DNA of 64,000 bases from an uncultured Paracoccaceae bacterium (lineage in GTDB: Bacteria; Pseudomonadota; Alphaproteobacteria; Rhodobacterales; Rhodobacteraceae). The notes beneath the pieces were generated by a model. It was not told where the DNA came from, ran no database searches, and saw only the letters and a list, made by a program, of their open reading frames with translations. Positions 8,807 through 17,691 of the stretch are shown here, one piece after another (the stretch's first letter is position 1; every line of letters begins with the position of its first letter). Both the position numbers and the translations under genes were made by a program. The stretch spans positions 1 through 64,000 of the forward strand of contig CANMTR010000012.1 of NCBI GenBank assembly GCA_947500825.1. The letters are read 5' to 3'.

Positions 8807-9514
8807 TCAGCCGGCGGTGGCGCGCTGGTTGTGGCGGCGGGCGACCCATTCCTTCGCGGTCTCGACCGCCACGGCGGCGTCGCGGCAATAGGCGTCTGCC
8901 CCGATCGACTTGCCGAATTCCTCGTTCAAGGGCGCACCGCCGACGAGCACGATGTAGTCGTCGCGGATGCCCTTCTCCTTCATCGTGTCGATCACGACCT
9001 TCATGTAGGGCATTGTCGTGGTCAGCAGCGCGGACATGCCGAGGATGTCCGCATCCTCGCGCTCCAGCGCCTCCAGGTAGGTCTCGACCGGGTTGTTGAT
9101 CCCGAGGTCGACAACCTCGAACCCGGCGCCCTCCATCATCATGCCGACGAGGTTCTTGCCGATGTCGTGGATGTCGCCCTTGACCGTTCCGATGACCATC
9201 TTGCCCTGTTTGGGCGCGCCGGTCTCGGCCAGGAGCGGCTTGAGGATGACCATGCCCCCCTTCATCGCGTTCGCGGCGAGAAGGACCTCGGGCACGAACA
9301 GGATGCCGTCGCGAAAGTCGTGGCCCACGATGGTCATGCCCGCGACCAGCGCCTCGGTGAGGATCCGGTAAGGCGCCCAGCCACGCTCGAGCAGGATGTT
9401 GACGGATTCCTCGATCTCGTCCTTCATGCCATCGTAGAGGTCGTCCATCATCTGCTGGACGAGTTCGTCGTCGTCCAGCTCGGAGAGGATCAGATCTTCG
9501 TCTTCGTCGGCCAT
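8807..9514 (-). CDS. Corrinoid (B12-binding) methyltransferase-associated protein
   Basis: MADEDEDLILSELDD...; B12-binding motif GDIHDIGKNLVGMMMEGAGFEVVDLGINNPVE ... VLVGGAPLN. Confidence 0.92.
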   Translation of the reverse strand: MADEDEDLILSELDDDELVQQMMDDLYDGMKDEIEESVNILLERGWAPYRILTEALVAGMTIVGHDFRDGILFVPEVLLAANAMKGGMVILKPLLAETGAPKQGKMVIGTVKGDIHDIGKNLVGMMMEGAGFEVVDLGINNPVETYLEALEREDADILGMSALLTTTMPYMKVVIDTMKEKGIRDDYIVLVGGAPLNEEFGKSIGADAYCRDAAVAVETAKEWVARRHNQRATAG

Positions 9515-9681
9515 GGTCGCCTCGCACATCGGTGGTCCGCCACATCTGCGCTATCCACCGCGCAGGTCTGACCAGTTTGCGACGTCACTTGGACCGGGGG
9601 CGACACGCGGTCAAATGCGGATCGCGCATGACCATCATGAGCCGGGGCGCGATGTGTCCAGGCGGCGTTGCGGCCGCCTCG

Positions 9682-10620
9682 TCACGCCGCGGAGCGGCGA
9701 CGGCGGCGCAGGGCGGCGATCCCGCCCAGACCGGCGAGCAGGAGCGGTGCGGTCGCCGGCAGCGGTACGGCGGCGATGTCGGCCGCGGCTTCCCCGGCCG
9801 CCTCGGCGAAGAGGTCGTGGATCGTCTCCGTCGGATGGAACGGATTGTAGAAGGCGAAGCCCTCGCAGGTTTCCGGGTTCTCCAGCGCGTCACCCTGCAC
9901 GCAGGCCTCCGTGATGTTCGTCAGTCCGTAGGCGGACGGGTTCGACAGAGCCGGGGAGATCACCCCGTCGCTGTCAAGGATGCCAATATTGGCAGAGGCG
10001 GAGACGTCCGCGACGGCGCCGCGGAGGCCCTGGTTGAACAGCGCCGAGGCCTGCGACCCCAGGTCCGACAGCCCGAGGCCCGAGATGAGGGGCGTGACGC
10101 CGATATCGGGGGCCGTGACGACGACGATGTCCTCCACGCCGGCGTCGATGAGCTTGACTAGGCCGTCGCCCAGATCGGTGACGGCCGGGCCGATCCGCGC
10201 GGCGAGCGCCTCCGATATGGCGTCCTCGTCTGCGCCGGTGGCGGCGAGGGGGGCCGCGAGCTGCGTCGCTGCCGCGGCATCGTTGCCGCCGAACCAGACA
10301 TACGCCACCGAGTCGGGCCCGATCTGCAGGCCGGAACTGGCGAAGGCGTAGATCTGCCCGCCGAAGTCCTGGTCCGTGGTGTCGTCGCCGTCGGACAGCG
10401 CCGTGGCCCCGGCCTGGGCGAAATTGCCCGTCTCGGGCGATGTGGCGCCGATCTGAACGGCCCAGGTATCGCCGTCGGTGTACTGGTTGCCGGGGGTGTC
10501 GAGCCCGGGAACGAACGGGTCGCTCAGGCTGTCGCCGAAGACGAGCGTATCGGTCGTCGCAGCTCCGGCCGCGGAGCCGAATGCCATGAGGCCGATCGTG
10601 CAGATGGAGAGATGACGCAT
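9682..10620 (-). CDS. SGNH/GDSL-family hydrolase with VPLPA-CTERM sorting signal
   Basis: Signal peptide MRHLSICTIGLMAFGSAAGA; LVFGDSLSDP, YVWFGGNDAAA; C-terminus VPLPATAPLLLAGLGGIAALRRRRRSAA. Confidence 0.85.
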   Translation of the reverse strand: MRHLSICTIGLMAFGSAAGAATTDTLVFGDSLSDPFVPGLDTPGNQYTDGDTWAVQIGATSPETGNFAQAGATALSDGDDTTDQDFGGQIYAFASSGLQIGPDSVAYVWFGGNDAAAATQLAAPLAATGADEDAISEALAARIGPAVTDLGDGLVKLIDAGVEDIVVVTAPDIGVTPLISGLGLSDLGSQASALFNQGLRGAVADVSASANIGILDSDGVISPALSNPSAYGLTNITEACVQGDALENPETCEGFAFYNPFHPTETIHDLFAEAAGEAAADIAAVPLPATAPLLLAGLGGIAALRRRRRSAA

Positions 10621-10852
10621 GGAACACTCCTCGGGTTCTGCCGCACTATAATCCGATATTGCTCCACGGCCAAACGGATTGCGGATGGATCTGCGCTCTG
10701 TGTGCATCGCGTTCGTGGTGACGGGCCGCCTAATGGCCCATCTACGGCCCTGTCGAGGCCTGGCACGCGACCTCCGTGGCCGGTGGCAGTTGCGCTCGGC
10801 CTTGATCCGCTTAGGATCACGAGGCGCGAGGAAAAAGGGAAACGGGCGGCAC

Positions 10853-12268
10853 ATGCCACAGACTTTCAACGAGATGTATCAGGATGGGCAGGTGCGCGCG
10901 CCCTATGCCGGGCTGGAGCGATGGGCCAACGAGATGCCCGACGAGCTGCGCGGGTTGAAGCAGTCCGAGGCCGAGGCCCTGTTCCGCCGCATCGGCATCA
11001 CCTTCGCGGTCTACGGCGAGGGGGGCAATCCCGACCGGCTGATCCCGTTCGACATGTTCCCCCGGGTGTTCGCCGCCGACGAATGGGCAAAGCTCGAGCG
11101 CGGGATCAAGCAGCGGGCCCGGGCGCTCAACGCTTTCCTCGCCGACGTCTACGACCGGGGGGAGATCGTGCGCGCGGGCCGCATCCCCGCCCACCTCGTC
11201 TATCGCAACGACGCGTTCGAGATCGCGGCCACCGGCTTCACCCCGCCGCAGGGAGTGTTCAGCCACGTGGTCGGCATCGATCTCGTGCGCGTCGGGCCGG
11301 ACGAGTTCTACGTGCTCGAGGACAACTGCCGCACGCCCTCCGGCGTCTCCTACATGCTGGAGAACCGCGAGATCATGATGCGGATGTTCCCGTCTCTGTT
11401 CCAGCAAAAGCGGATCGCGCCGGTGGAGACCTATCCGCAGGTGCTCAAGCGCACCTTCGACAGCGTCGCGCCGAAGAAGTGCGAGGGACAGCCGCGCGTG
11501 GTCGTCCTCACGCCGGGCCACTTCAATTCCGCCTATTACGAGCACTCGTTCCTGGCCGACATGATGGGGGTGGAGCTGGTCGAGGGGGGCGACCTCTTCG
11601 TCGAGGGCGACTTCTGCTGGATGCGGACGACCGAGGGGCCCAAGAAGGTCGACGTGATCTATCGCCGGATCGACGACGCGTTCCTCGACCCGCTGTGCTT
11701 CCGCTCGGACTCGATGCTGGGCGTTCCTGGGCTGATGAACGTCTATCGCTCGGGCGGCGTAACGATCTGCTCCGCGCCCGGCGCGGGCGTGGCGGACGAC
11801 AAGGCGATCTATACCTTCGTGCCCGAGATGGTGCGCTTCTACCTTGGCGAGGAGCCGATCCTGAAGAACGTGCCCACCTGGCAATGCGCCAAGGACGACG
11901 ATCGCAGATACGTGCTGGAGAACCTGGCCGAGTTGGTGGTCAAGGAGGTGCATGGCTCGGGTGGCTACGGGATGCTCGTCGGGCCCAAGGCCAGCCGCGA
12001 CGATATCGAGCTGTTCCGCGCCAAGATCGAGGAGAACCCCGACAACTACATCGCCCAGCCCACCCTGGCGCTATCGGCCTGTCCCACCTTCGTCGAGGAG
12101 GGCGTCGCGCCCCGGCACGTGGACCTGCGCCCCTACTGCCTGGTTGGGCAGGACGTGACACTGGTGCCCGGCGGGCTGACCCGCGTGGCGCTGACCGAGG
12201 GCAGCCTCGTGGTCAACTCGTCCCAGGGCGGTGGCGTCAAGGACACCTGGGTCCTGGCGGGGGAGTGA
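10853..12268 (+). CDS. Circularly permuted type 2 ATP-grasp protein
   Basis: MPQTFNEMYQDGQVRAPYAGLERW..., GVFSHVVGIDLVRVGPDEFYVLEDNCRTPSGVSYMLENRE, KEVHGSGGYGMLVGP. Confidence 0.93.
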   Translation: MPQTFNEMYQDGQVRAPYAGLERWANEMPDELRGLKQSEAEALFRRIGITFAVYGEGGNPDRLIPFDMFPRVFAADEWAKLERGIKQRARALNAFLADVYDRGEIVRAGRIPAHLVYRNDAFEIAATGFTPPQGVFSHVVGIDLVRVGPDEFYVLEDNCRTPSGVSYMLENREIMMRMFPSLFQQKRIAPVETYPQVLKRTFDSVAPKKCEGQPRVVVLTPGHFNSAYYEHSFLADMMGVELVEGGDLFVEGDFCWMRTTEGPKKVDVIYRRIDDAFLDPLCFRSDSMLGVPGLMNVYRSGGVTICSAPGAGVADDKAIYTFVPEMVRFYLGEEPILKNVPTWQCAKDDDRRYVLENLAELVVKEVHGSGGYGMLVGPKASRDDIELFRAKIEENPDNYIAQPTLALSACPTFVEEGVAPRHVDLRPYCLVGQDVTLVPGGLTRVALTEGSLVVNSSQGGGVKDTWVLAGE

Positions 12269-12272
12269 GATC

Positions 12273-13226
12273 ATGCTGAGCCGTACCGCAGAGAACCTCT
12301 ACTGGCTCGCGCGCTATATCGAGCGGGCCGAGACCAACGCGCGCCTCCTGGAGGTGGCCGCGCGCAACGCCCTCCTGCCCGACACGGGCGGGGGAATGCG
12401 CAACGAGTGGGAATCGATCCTCCTCGCCTCGGGCACGAAGCAGCTCTTCGACGAGAAGTACGGCGAGCCGGTGCAGCGTAACGTCGAGACGCACATGTTC
12501 TTCGACCGCGACAACCCGTCGTCGGTGGCCTCGTGCATCCACCAGGCCCGCGAGAACGGCCGCATCGTGCGCACCGCGCTCACCACCCAGGTCTGGGAGG
12601 CGCTCAACGCCGCCTCGACCGATATGAACGAGCTGGCCAGGCAGGAACGCTCGCGCCTCTCGACCTCGGACATGAAGGATTTCGCGCTGCGCCACATGGC
12701 CCAGATCCGCGGTGCGATCCTGGGCAACCAGCTCAGGAACGACGGCTACGACTTCATGAATATCGGCCACTTCCTGGAACGGGCGGATTCCACCGCGCGG
12801 ATCCTGGATGTGAAATACTACGTCCTGCTGCCCAGCGTGGCGATGATCGGCTCGGGCCTAGACAACTACCAGTGGCGCACGGTCCTGCACGCGATGAACG
12901 CCCAGCGTGCCTTTGCCTGGGTCTATGGCGGCGAGGTGACGGCTTCCAAGATCGTGGATTTCCTGGTCCTGAACAAGCAATCGCCGCGCTCGCTGATCTC
13001 GTCGGCCGCCGGGGTGGAAGAGCATCTCGAACGCCTCGCCCGTCTCTATGGCCGCCCCTCGGGCGCCACGGCCAAGGGGCGCGAGCTCTCTGCGCGCCTG
13101 GCGCAGATGAACGTGAACGACATCTTCGACCAGGGATTGCACGACTTTCTGCAAGGCCACCTGCGCGACGTGTTCGACCTGGGCGGTGAGATCACCGCCA
13201 GTTACCTCAGCGGGGAAGCGCGATGA
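12273..13226 (+). CDS. Alpha-E domain-containing protein
   Basis: MLSRTAENLYWLARYIERAETNARLLEVAAR, RADSTARILDVKYYVLLPS; 4 nt after ATP-grasp gene. Confidence 0.93.
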   Translation: MLSRTAENLYWLARYIERAETNARLLEVAARNALLPDTGGGMRNEWESILLASGTKQLFDEKYGEPVQRNVETHMFFDRDNPSSVASCIHQARENGRIVRTALTTQVWEALNAASTDMNELARQERSRLSTSDMKDFALRHMAQIRGAILGNQLRNDGYDFMNIGHFLERADSTARILDVKYYVLLPSVAMIGSGLDNYQWRTVLHAMNAQRAFAWVYGGEVTASKIVDFLVLNKQSPRSLISSAAGVEEHLERLARLYGRPSGATAKGRELSARLAQMNVNDIFDQGLHDFLQGHLRDVFDLGGEITASYLSGEAR

Positions 13227-14083
13227 GATTGAAGGTCACCCACCGCACGGAGTACCGCTACGACGCGCCCAAGCGGCACGTCATCCAGTCCCTCCGCCTG
13301 TGGCCCACCGAGTTCGAGGGGCAAAGGGTCGTCTCTTGGTCCCTCGCTGTCGAGGGGGCCACGGCCGAGCGCGGCGCGGCCTTCCGCGACGGCGCCGGCG
13401 ACTGGGTCGAGACGGTTTCCCTGCGCAACGTCTCGGACGTGGCGATCGTGGTCGAGGGGGAGGTCGAGACGACCGACCTTAACGGGGTCGTGCGCGGCCT
13501 GCGCGAGAAGGTGCCGCCGGTGGCCTACATGCGCGCCACCCGCGTCACGCGCCTGACGGAGGGCCTGCGGGACCTTGCCACCGAGGCGGTCTCGGGTTGT
13601 GGCAGCGACCTCGACCGGGCGCACGCCATCTCGCGCTCCGTTGCGCGGGCCGTCGTCTACACGCCCGGCGCGACCGAGGCCGAGACGACGGCAGGCGAGG
13701 CGCTGGAGCTCGGTCGGGGCGTCTGCCAGGATCAGGCCCACGCCACCATCGCGCTGGCCCGTGCGGCAGGCATGCCGGGGCGCTACGTTGTGGGCTATCT
13801 CCATTCCACCTCCGACGGGGAGGTGCACCAGGCCAGCCACGCCTGGGCCGAGATCTGGGTGGCGGGCCTGGGCTGGGTCGGATTCGATGCCGCGAACGGC
13901 TGCTGTCCGGACGAACGCTACATCCGACTGGGCTCCGGCCTCGACGCCCATGCCGCCGCGCCGATACGGGGGCATTCGCTGGGCGCGGGCACCGAGGCGA
14001 TGGACGTGGACGTCCGCGTGGTCGAAAGCGAGGGGCAATCCCAGTCCCAGGGACCGCAAGGGCAGGCCCAGCGTCAGCAGTGA
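13223..14083 (+). CDS. Transglutaminase-like cysteine protease family protein
   Basis: MRLKVTHRTEYRYDAPKRHVIQSLRLWP, core GRGVCQDQAHATIALARAAGMPGRYVVGYL...QASHAWAEIWVAGLGWVGFDAANG. Confidence 0.95.
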   Translation: MRLKVTHRTEYRYDAPKRHVIQSLRLWPTEFEGQRVVSWSLAVEGATAERGAAFRDGAGDWVETVSLRNVSDVAIVVEGEVETTDLNGVVRGLREKVPPVAYMRATRVTRLTEGLRDLATEAVSGCGSDLDRAHAISRSVARAVVYTPGATEAETTAGEALELGRGVCQDQAHATIALARAAGMPGRYVVGYLHSTSDGEVHQASHAWAEIWVAGLGWVGFDAANGCCPDERYIRLGSGLDAHAAAPIRGHSLGAGTEAMDVDVRVVESEGQSQSQGPQGQAQRQQ

Positions 14084-14114
14084 AAGCGGAACGCCGCAGG
14101 GGCCGGGGGAGACT

Positions 14115-14831
14115 ATGACCTATTGCGTCGGAATGCTGGTGGATGCCGGGTTCGTCCTCTTGTCGGACACGCGGACGAACGCCGGCGTCGACAACATCTC
14201 GTGCTATCGCAAGATGTTCACCTTCGAAGAGCCGGGAGAGCGGGTCATCGCGATCATGACGGCCGGGTCTCTCTCCGTCACCCAGACGACCCTAGCCCGG
14301 CTCGACGAAGCGGTAGCGGCGAACGGCGATCGTTCCATCATGGCCGCCGGGACGATGCTGGAAGTGGCCGAGATCGTCGGAGAAACACTGGCGAACGTTT
14401 CGCGACGGGTGGCGGAGCGTATGGGGGATCGGGCCAGTTCCGCGCGCGCCTCGATGATCGTCGCCGGCCAGCGGCAGGGCGGTGCGCCGCGGATGTTCCT
14501 CGTCTATCCCGAGGGCAACTTCATCGAGGCGACCCACGACACGCCGTATCTGCAGATCGGCGAGCACAAGTACGGCAAGCCGATTCTCGACCGTGTCGTG
14601 ACCTCCGGGACCTCGCTCCTCGACGCGCGGAAGGCTGTGCTGTTGTCGATGGATTCGACCCTGCGCTCAAATTTGAGCGTGGGCATGCCGCTCGACCTGT
14701 GCGTGATCGAGGCGGACAGCCAGCGTATTTTCGAACAGCGCCGGATCGACGCCGAGGACGAGACGTTCCAGGCGATGAGCAATGCCTGGTCGCAATCCCT
14801 GCGAGACGCGTTCCGCGACATCGACATCTGA
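14115..14831 (+). CDS. Proteasome-type protease (Anbu, ancestral beta subunit)
   Basis: MTYCVGMLVDAGFVLLSDTRTNAGVDNISCYRKMFTFEEPGERVIAIMTAGSLSVTQTTL; Thr2 available as N-terminal nucleophile; co-operonic with ATP-grasp, alpha-E and transglutaminase genes. Confidence 0.93.
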   Translation: MTYCVGMLVDAGFVLLSDTRTNAGVDNISCYRKMFTFEEPGERVIAIMTAGSLSVTQTTLARLDEAVAANGDRSIMAAGTMLEVAEIVGETLANVSRRVAERMGDRASSARASMIVAGQRQGGAPRMFLVYPEGNFIEATHDTPYLQIGEHKYGKPILDRVVTSGTSLLDARKAVLLSMDSTLRSNLSVGMPLDLCVIEADSQRIFEQRRIDAEDETFQAMSNAWSQSLRDAFRDIDI

Positions 14832-14887
14832 AACCGGTGAGGCGAGGCCTCAGAGCCTTTCCCCAAGGCAAGGACTTGAAGCGAGTT

Positions 14888-14907
14888 TCGGGAGATTACG
14901 CTCCCGA
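14888..14907. terminator. Small hairpin between convergent genes (possible terminator)
   Basis: TCGGGAG attacg CTCCCGA between anbu and the alpha/beta hydrolase; no clear T-tract. Confidence 0.35.
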
Positions 14908-14933
14908 TCCTCTCGTGCGTCGTCGGGGCCGGG

Positions 14934-15878
14934 TCAGCAGGCCGAGGCTTTTTCCCTGAACACTTCGAGGATGGAGGCGAGGGCGCGGCCCCGGCGGTCG
15001 GGCGTGTCCATCAGGGTCTCGTGCCGGCCATCTTCGATCGTCACCAGCCTCCCGCCGGGCCAGCCGCGCATGCGCTCGGCCACGGCATCGAGGTCGACGA
15101 TCTTCTCGTCGCTTCCGACGACGGCGACACAGGGAATGCCGGGGCTCGGCCGTTCGGCGAGGGCGGCGCAATCGGCCATTGCCTCGTTCAGCCAGCCCAG
15201 GGACGGGCCGCCAAGGGCCAGGTCGGGGTAGGTGTCGGTCTGCCGGGCCATGCGGGCGTACTGCGCTTCGTCGTTCGTCAGCAGGTTCGCCTCGAACGGC
15301 GTCGCGTGGGGATAGGCGCTGCCCGATGTGCCGGGCGCGTAAAGATGCGACAGCCCCACGCGCCGCGCCGTCCAGGTCAAGGCCCAGGCCGCCGGGCGCA
15401 GGCCCGCCGAGAGAGAGATCCCCCACATCGGCGAGGAAAACGCGGCCCGCTCCACCGCCAGCCCGTCGGTCAACGCCCGCAGGCCGATCGCACCGCCCAT
15501 GGAATGGGCAAGCAGGTAGAAGGGGCGCGGCAGGTCGACCTCCTTCGCATGCTCGAGCAGCGCGGCCACGTCGAGCTGGTAATCGGCGAACCGCTCCACG
15601 TGGCCCGAATGGGGATCCTCCAGCAGGCGATCCGACAGGCCTTGCCCGCGCCAGTCCACTGCCAGGGTAGCCAGCCCCTCGGCGGCCAGGTCCCGCGCGA
15701 GTTCACCGTATTTCTCGATGTACTCGGTCCGGCCCGGGAACAGCAGCACGGTCGCCCGCGCACCTTTCGGCTGCCACGATGCGGCGCGGATCCGGACGCC
15801 GTCGCGGGCCCGCAGCCAAGTCGCGACCGTGCCCTCGGGAGCATCGGCCACGTCGTCGAAGAAGGGCGCCGTCTCCAC
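14934..15878 (-). CDS. Alpha/beta hydrolase (lysophospholipase family)
   Basis: LLAHSMGGAIGLRAL nucleophile elbow, AVDWRGQGLSDR, DGRHETLMD; probable GTG start at 15878 (VETAPFFDDV...). Confidence 0.85.
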   Translation of the reverse strand: METAPFFDDVADAPEGTVATWLRARDGVRIRAASWQPKGARATVLLFPGRTEYIEKYGELARDLAAEGLATLAVDWRGQGLSDRLLEDPHSGHVERFADYQLDVAALLEHAKEVDLPRPFYLLAHSMGGAIGLRALTDGLAVERAAFSSPMWGISLSAGLRPAAWALTWTARRVGLSHLYAPGTSGSAYPHATPFEANLLTNDEAQYARMARQTDTYPDLALGGPSLGWLNEAMADCAALAERPSPGIPCVAVVGSDEKIVDLDAVAERMRGWPGGRLVTIEDGRHETLMDTPDRRGRALASILEVFREKASAC

Positions 15879-15880
15879 GA

Positions 15881-16165
15881 TCAGAGGGCCTGCGCCAGCT
15901 TCATCGCCTGTCCCATGTCGCCGTCGATCTTGAGCCGTCCGGACATGAACGCGGATGTAGGATCGAGATCGCCCTCGAAGATCTCGCGGAATGTGTCGGC
16001 ATCGGCGGTCAGGGTCACTTCCGCCTCCTCGTCGGCGGCGCGCGCGCCTTCGCCGTCGAGCATGATCGTGCCTTCGCCGTCGACCACGAACTTGGCGGAG
16101 CCGTCGAAACTGCCCCCGGTCTTGCGGTTCAGCTCCGAAACTGCCTGATCGATCATCTCGCTCAT
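15881..16165 (-). CDS. SCP2 sterol-binding domain protein
   Basis: 94 aa; TADADTFREIFEGDLDPTSAFMSGRLKIDGDMGQAMKLAQAL. Confidence 0.9.
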   Translation of the reverse strand: MSEMIDQAVSELNRKTGGSFDGSAKFVVDGEGTIMLDGEGARAADEEAEVTLTADADTFREIFEGDLDPTSAFMSGRLKIDGDMGQAMKLAQAL

Positions 16166-16237
16166 TCCTAGTCTCCTGAATTCGTGTGCGCCAGAGGGGA
16201 TGCAAAGCGGCCGCGGCCTGCTAGGATTTGTCCAGAA

Positions 16238-16789
16238 ATGACCCGAACCGCTTCGATGTCAAAGGCTCTTGCCGTAACGATCATGCTGGTCGCCGCACCC
16301 GCGGCGGGGCAGGAAACGCGCCTCAACGACCTGTTCGGCGCCCTAGCCACAGCCGAAGGAACCGATGCGCAACAGATCGCCGGCAAGATCGCCGACGAAT
16401 GGTCCCGGTCCGGCTCCCCGTCTTTCGACCTTCTCCTGACGCGCGGCCGAGAGGCGCTGGAAACGGGGGAAACGCAGGTCGCCATCGGCCACCTGACGGC
16501 CCTCGTGGACCACGCTCCCGACTTCGCCGAAGGATACAACGCCCGCGCCACGGCCTTCTTCAACGACGGCCAGTACGGCCCGGCGCTGGAGGACATTCGT
16601 CATACGCTGGCGCTCAACCCGCGCCATTTCGGAGCCATGATCGGCTTGGCGCTGATCCTGGACGATATCGAGCGTCCTTTGGCCGCGCTCGACGTCTGGC
16701 GCGAGGTCAAGACACTTTATCCCGCCTCGCCGGAGGCCGCGCAGGCCATCCCCGACCTCGCCCGCCGAGTGGAGGGGAGCGACATCTGA
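16238..16789 (+). CDS. Secreted/periplasmic tetratricopeptide-repeat protein
   Basis: Signal-like MSKALAVTIMLVAAPAAGQ; AEGYNARATAFFNDGQYGPALEDIRHTLALNPRHFGAMIGLALILDDIERPLAALDVWREV TPR-like pattern. Confidence 0.75.
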   Translation: MTRTASMSKALAVTIMLVAAPAAGQETRLNDLFGALATAEGTDAQQIAGKIADEWSRSGSPSFDLLLTRGREALETGETQVAIGHLTALVDHAPDFAEGYNARATAFFNDGQYGPALEDIRHTLALNPRHFGAMIGLALILDDIERPLAALDVWREVKTLYPASPEAAQAIPDLARRVEGSDI

Positions 16790-16911
16790 GCGGGTCGTGG
16801 CCAAGCGGTCACGGGCGCGCGACGCAGCCCTCCACATCGGGTCGCGGATGTGGTGCACTGCGCCACGACCGCAAGAACAACAAGCGCGGCGGCAGAGCAG
16901 TAGAGGACATC

Positions 16912-17640
16912 ATGAGGACAATCTTGATAGCCGGTCTCGCGACCGCGGCGCTTCCCTGCGCGGCCCAGCAGGTCGACGTGACCGGTGGCGAGCTGCGCTT
17001 CGGCTACGAACGCCCCGTCGACGGAGAGCAGGACGGCGAAACCCCCTCCAAGACGTCGCTCGAGGGGGCGATGTCGTTCGGGGTGGGCCGTGCCTTCGCC
17101 GCGCAGGCAGACCTGGCGCTCGACCGGTTCGACGCCCGCGGCGATTACGGCAAGTCGCTGGGCGTCCACGGCGCCTACGCGATCAGCCCCCTGACCCATG
17201 TGGGGGGCTTCGCGGGCTACGAATCGGCCGGGCGGGCCGACGTGACCTATTTCGGCGGCGAGGTCGCGGTCGAGACGGGCGTGACTGCGGTGGAAGGCTA
17301 CGTCATGGCCGCGACCGAGCACGACAGCGGCGTCGAGGGAACGGTCTGGGGGATCGAGGGGCACCAGGGCGTGACCCCGCAGCTCGACCTGGGCGGACGG
17401 CTGAACCTCGGCTCCTTCGACCGCGGCGTGGACGTCACGCGGATCGGGCTGACGGCCGCCTATGCCGTCACCCCGGCCGCCCGGGTCGAGGCCGAGCTGG
17501 GCACCGCCGACGTGGAGGTTCCTGGGCTCGGTAGCCGCGACGACGCCTATCTGGGCGTGAAGGCCACCTTTACCTTCGGCCCCGGGCAGGGGTCCACCTT
17601 CGGCCGCCGCGGGCTGCTCGACCTCCTTCCCGGGGGTTGA
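16912..17640 (+). CDS. Outer-membrane beta-barrel/porin-like protein
   Basis: Signal MRTILIAGLATAALPCAAQ; alternating beta-strand-like glycine/aromatic pattern through to the C-terminus. Confidence 0.6.
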   Translation: MRTILIAGLATAALPCAAQQVDVTGGELRFGYERPVDGEQDGETPSKTSLEGAMSFGVGRAFAAQADLALDRFDARGDYGKSLGVHGAYAISPLTHVGGFAGYESAGRADVTYFGGEVAVETGVTAVEGYVMAATEHDSGVEGTVWGIEGHQGVTPQLDLGGRLNLGSFDRGVDVTRIGLTAAYAVTPAARVEAELGTADVEVPGLGSRDDAYLGVKATFTFGPGQGSTFGRRGLLDLLPGG

Positions 17641-17691
17641 GTCTCGTCACGGCCGTCGTCATCTATGATCGGCGGCAAGGATAAGGCGTTC

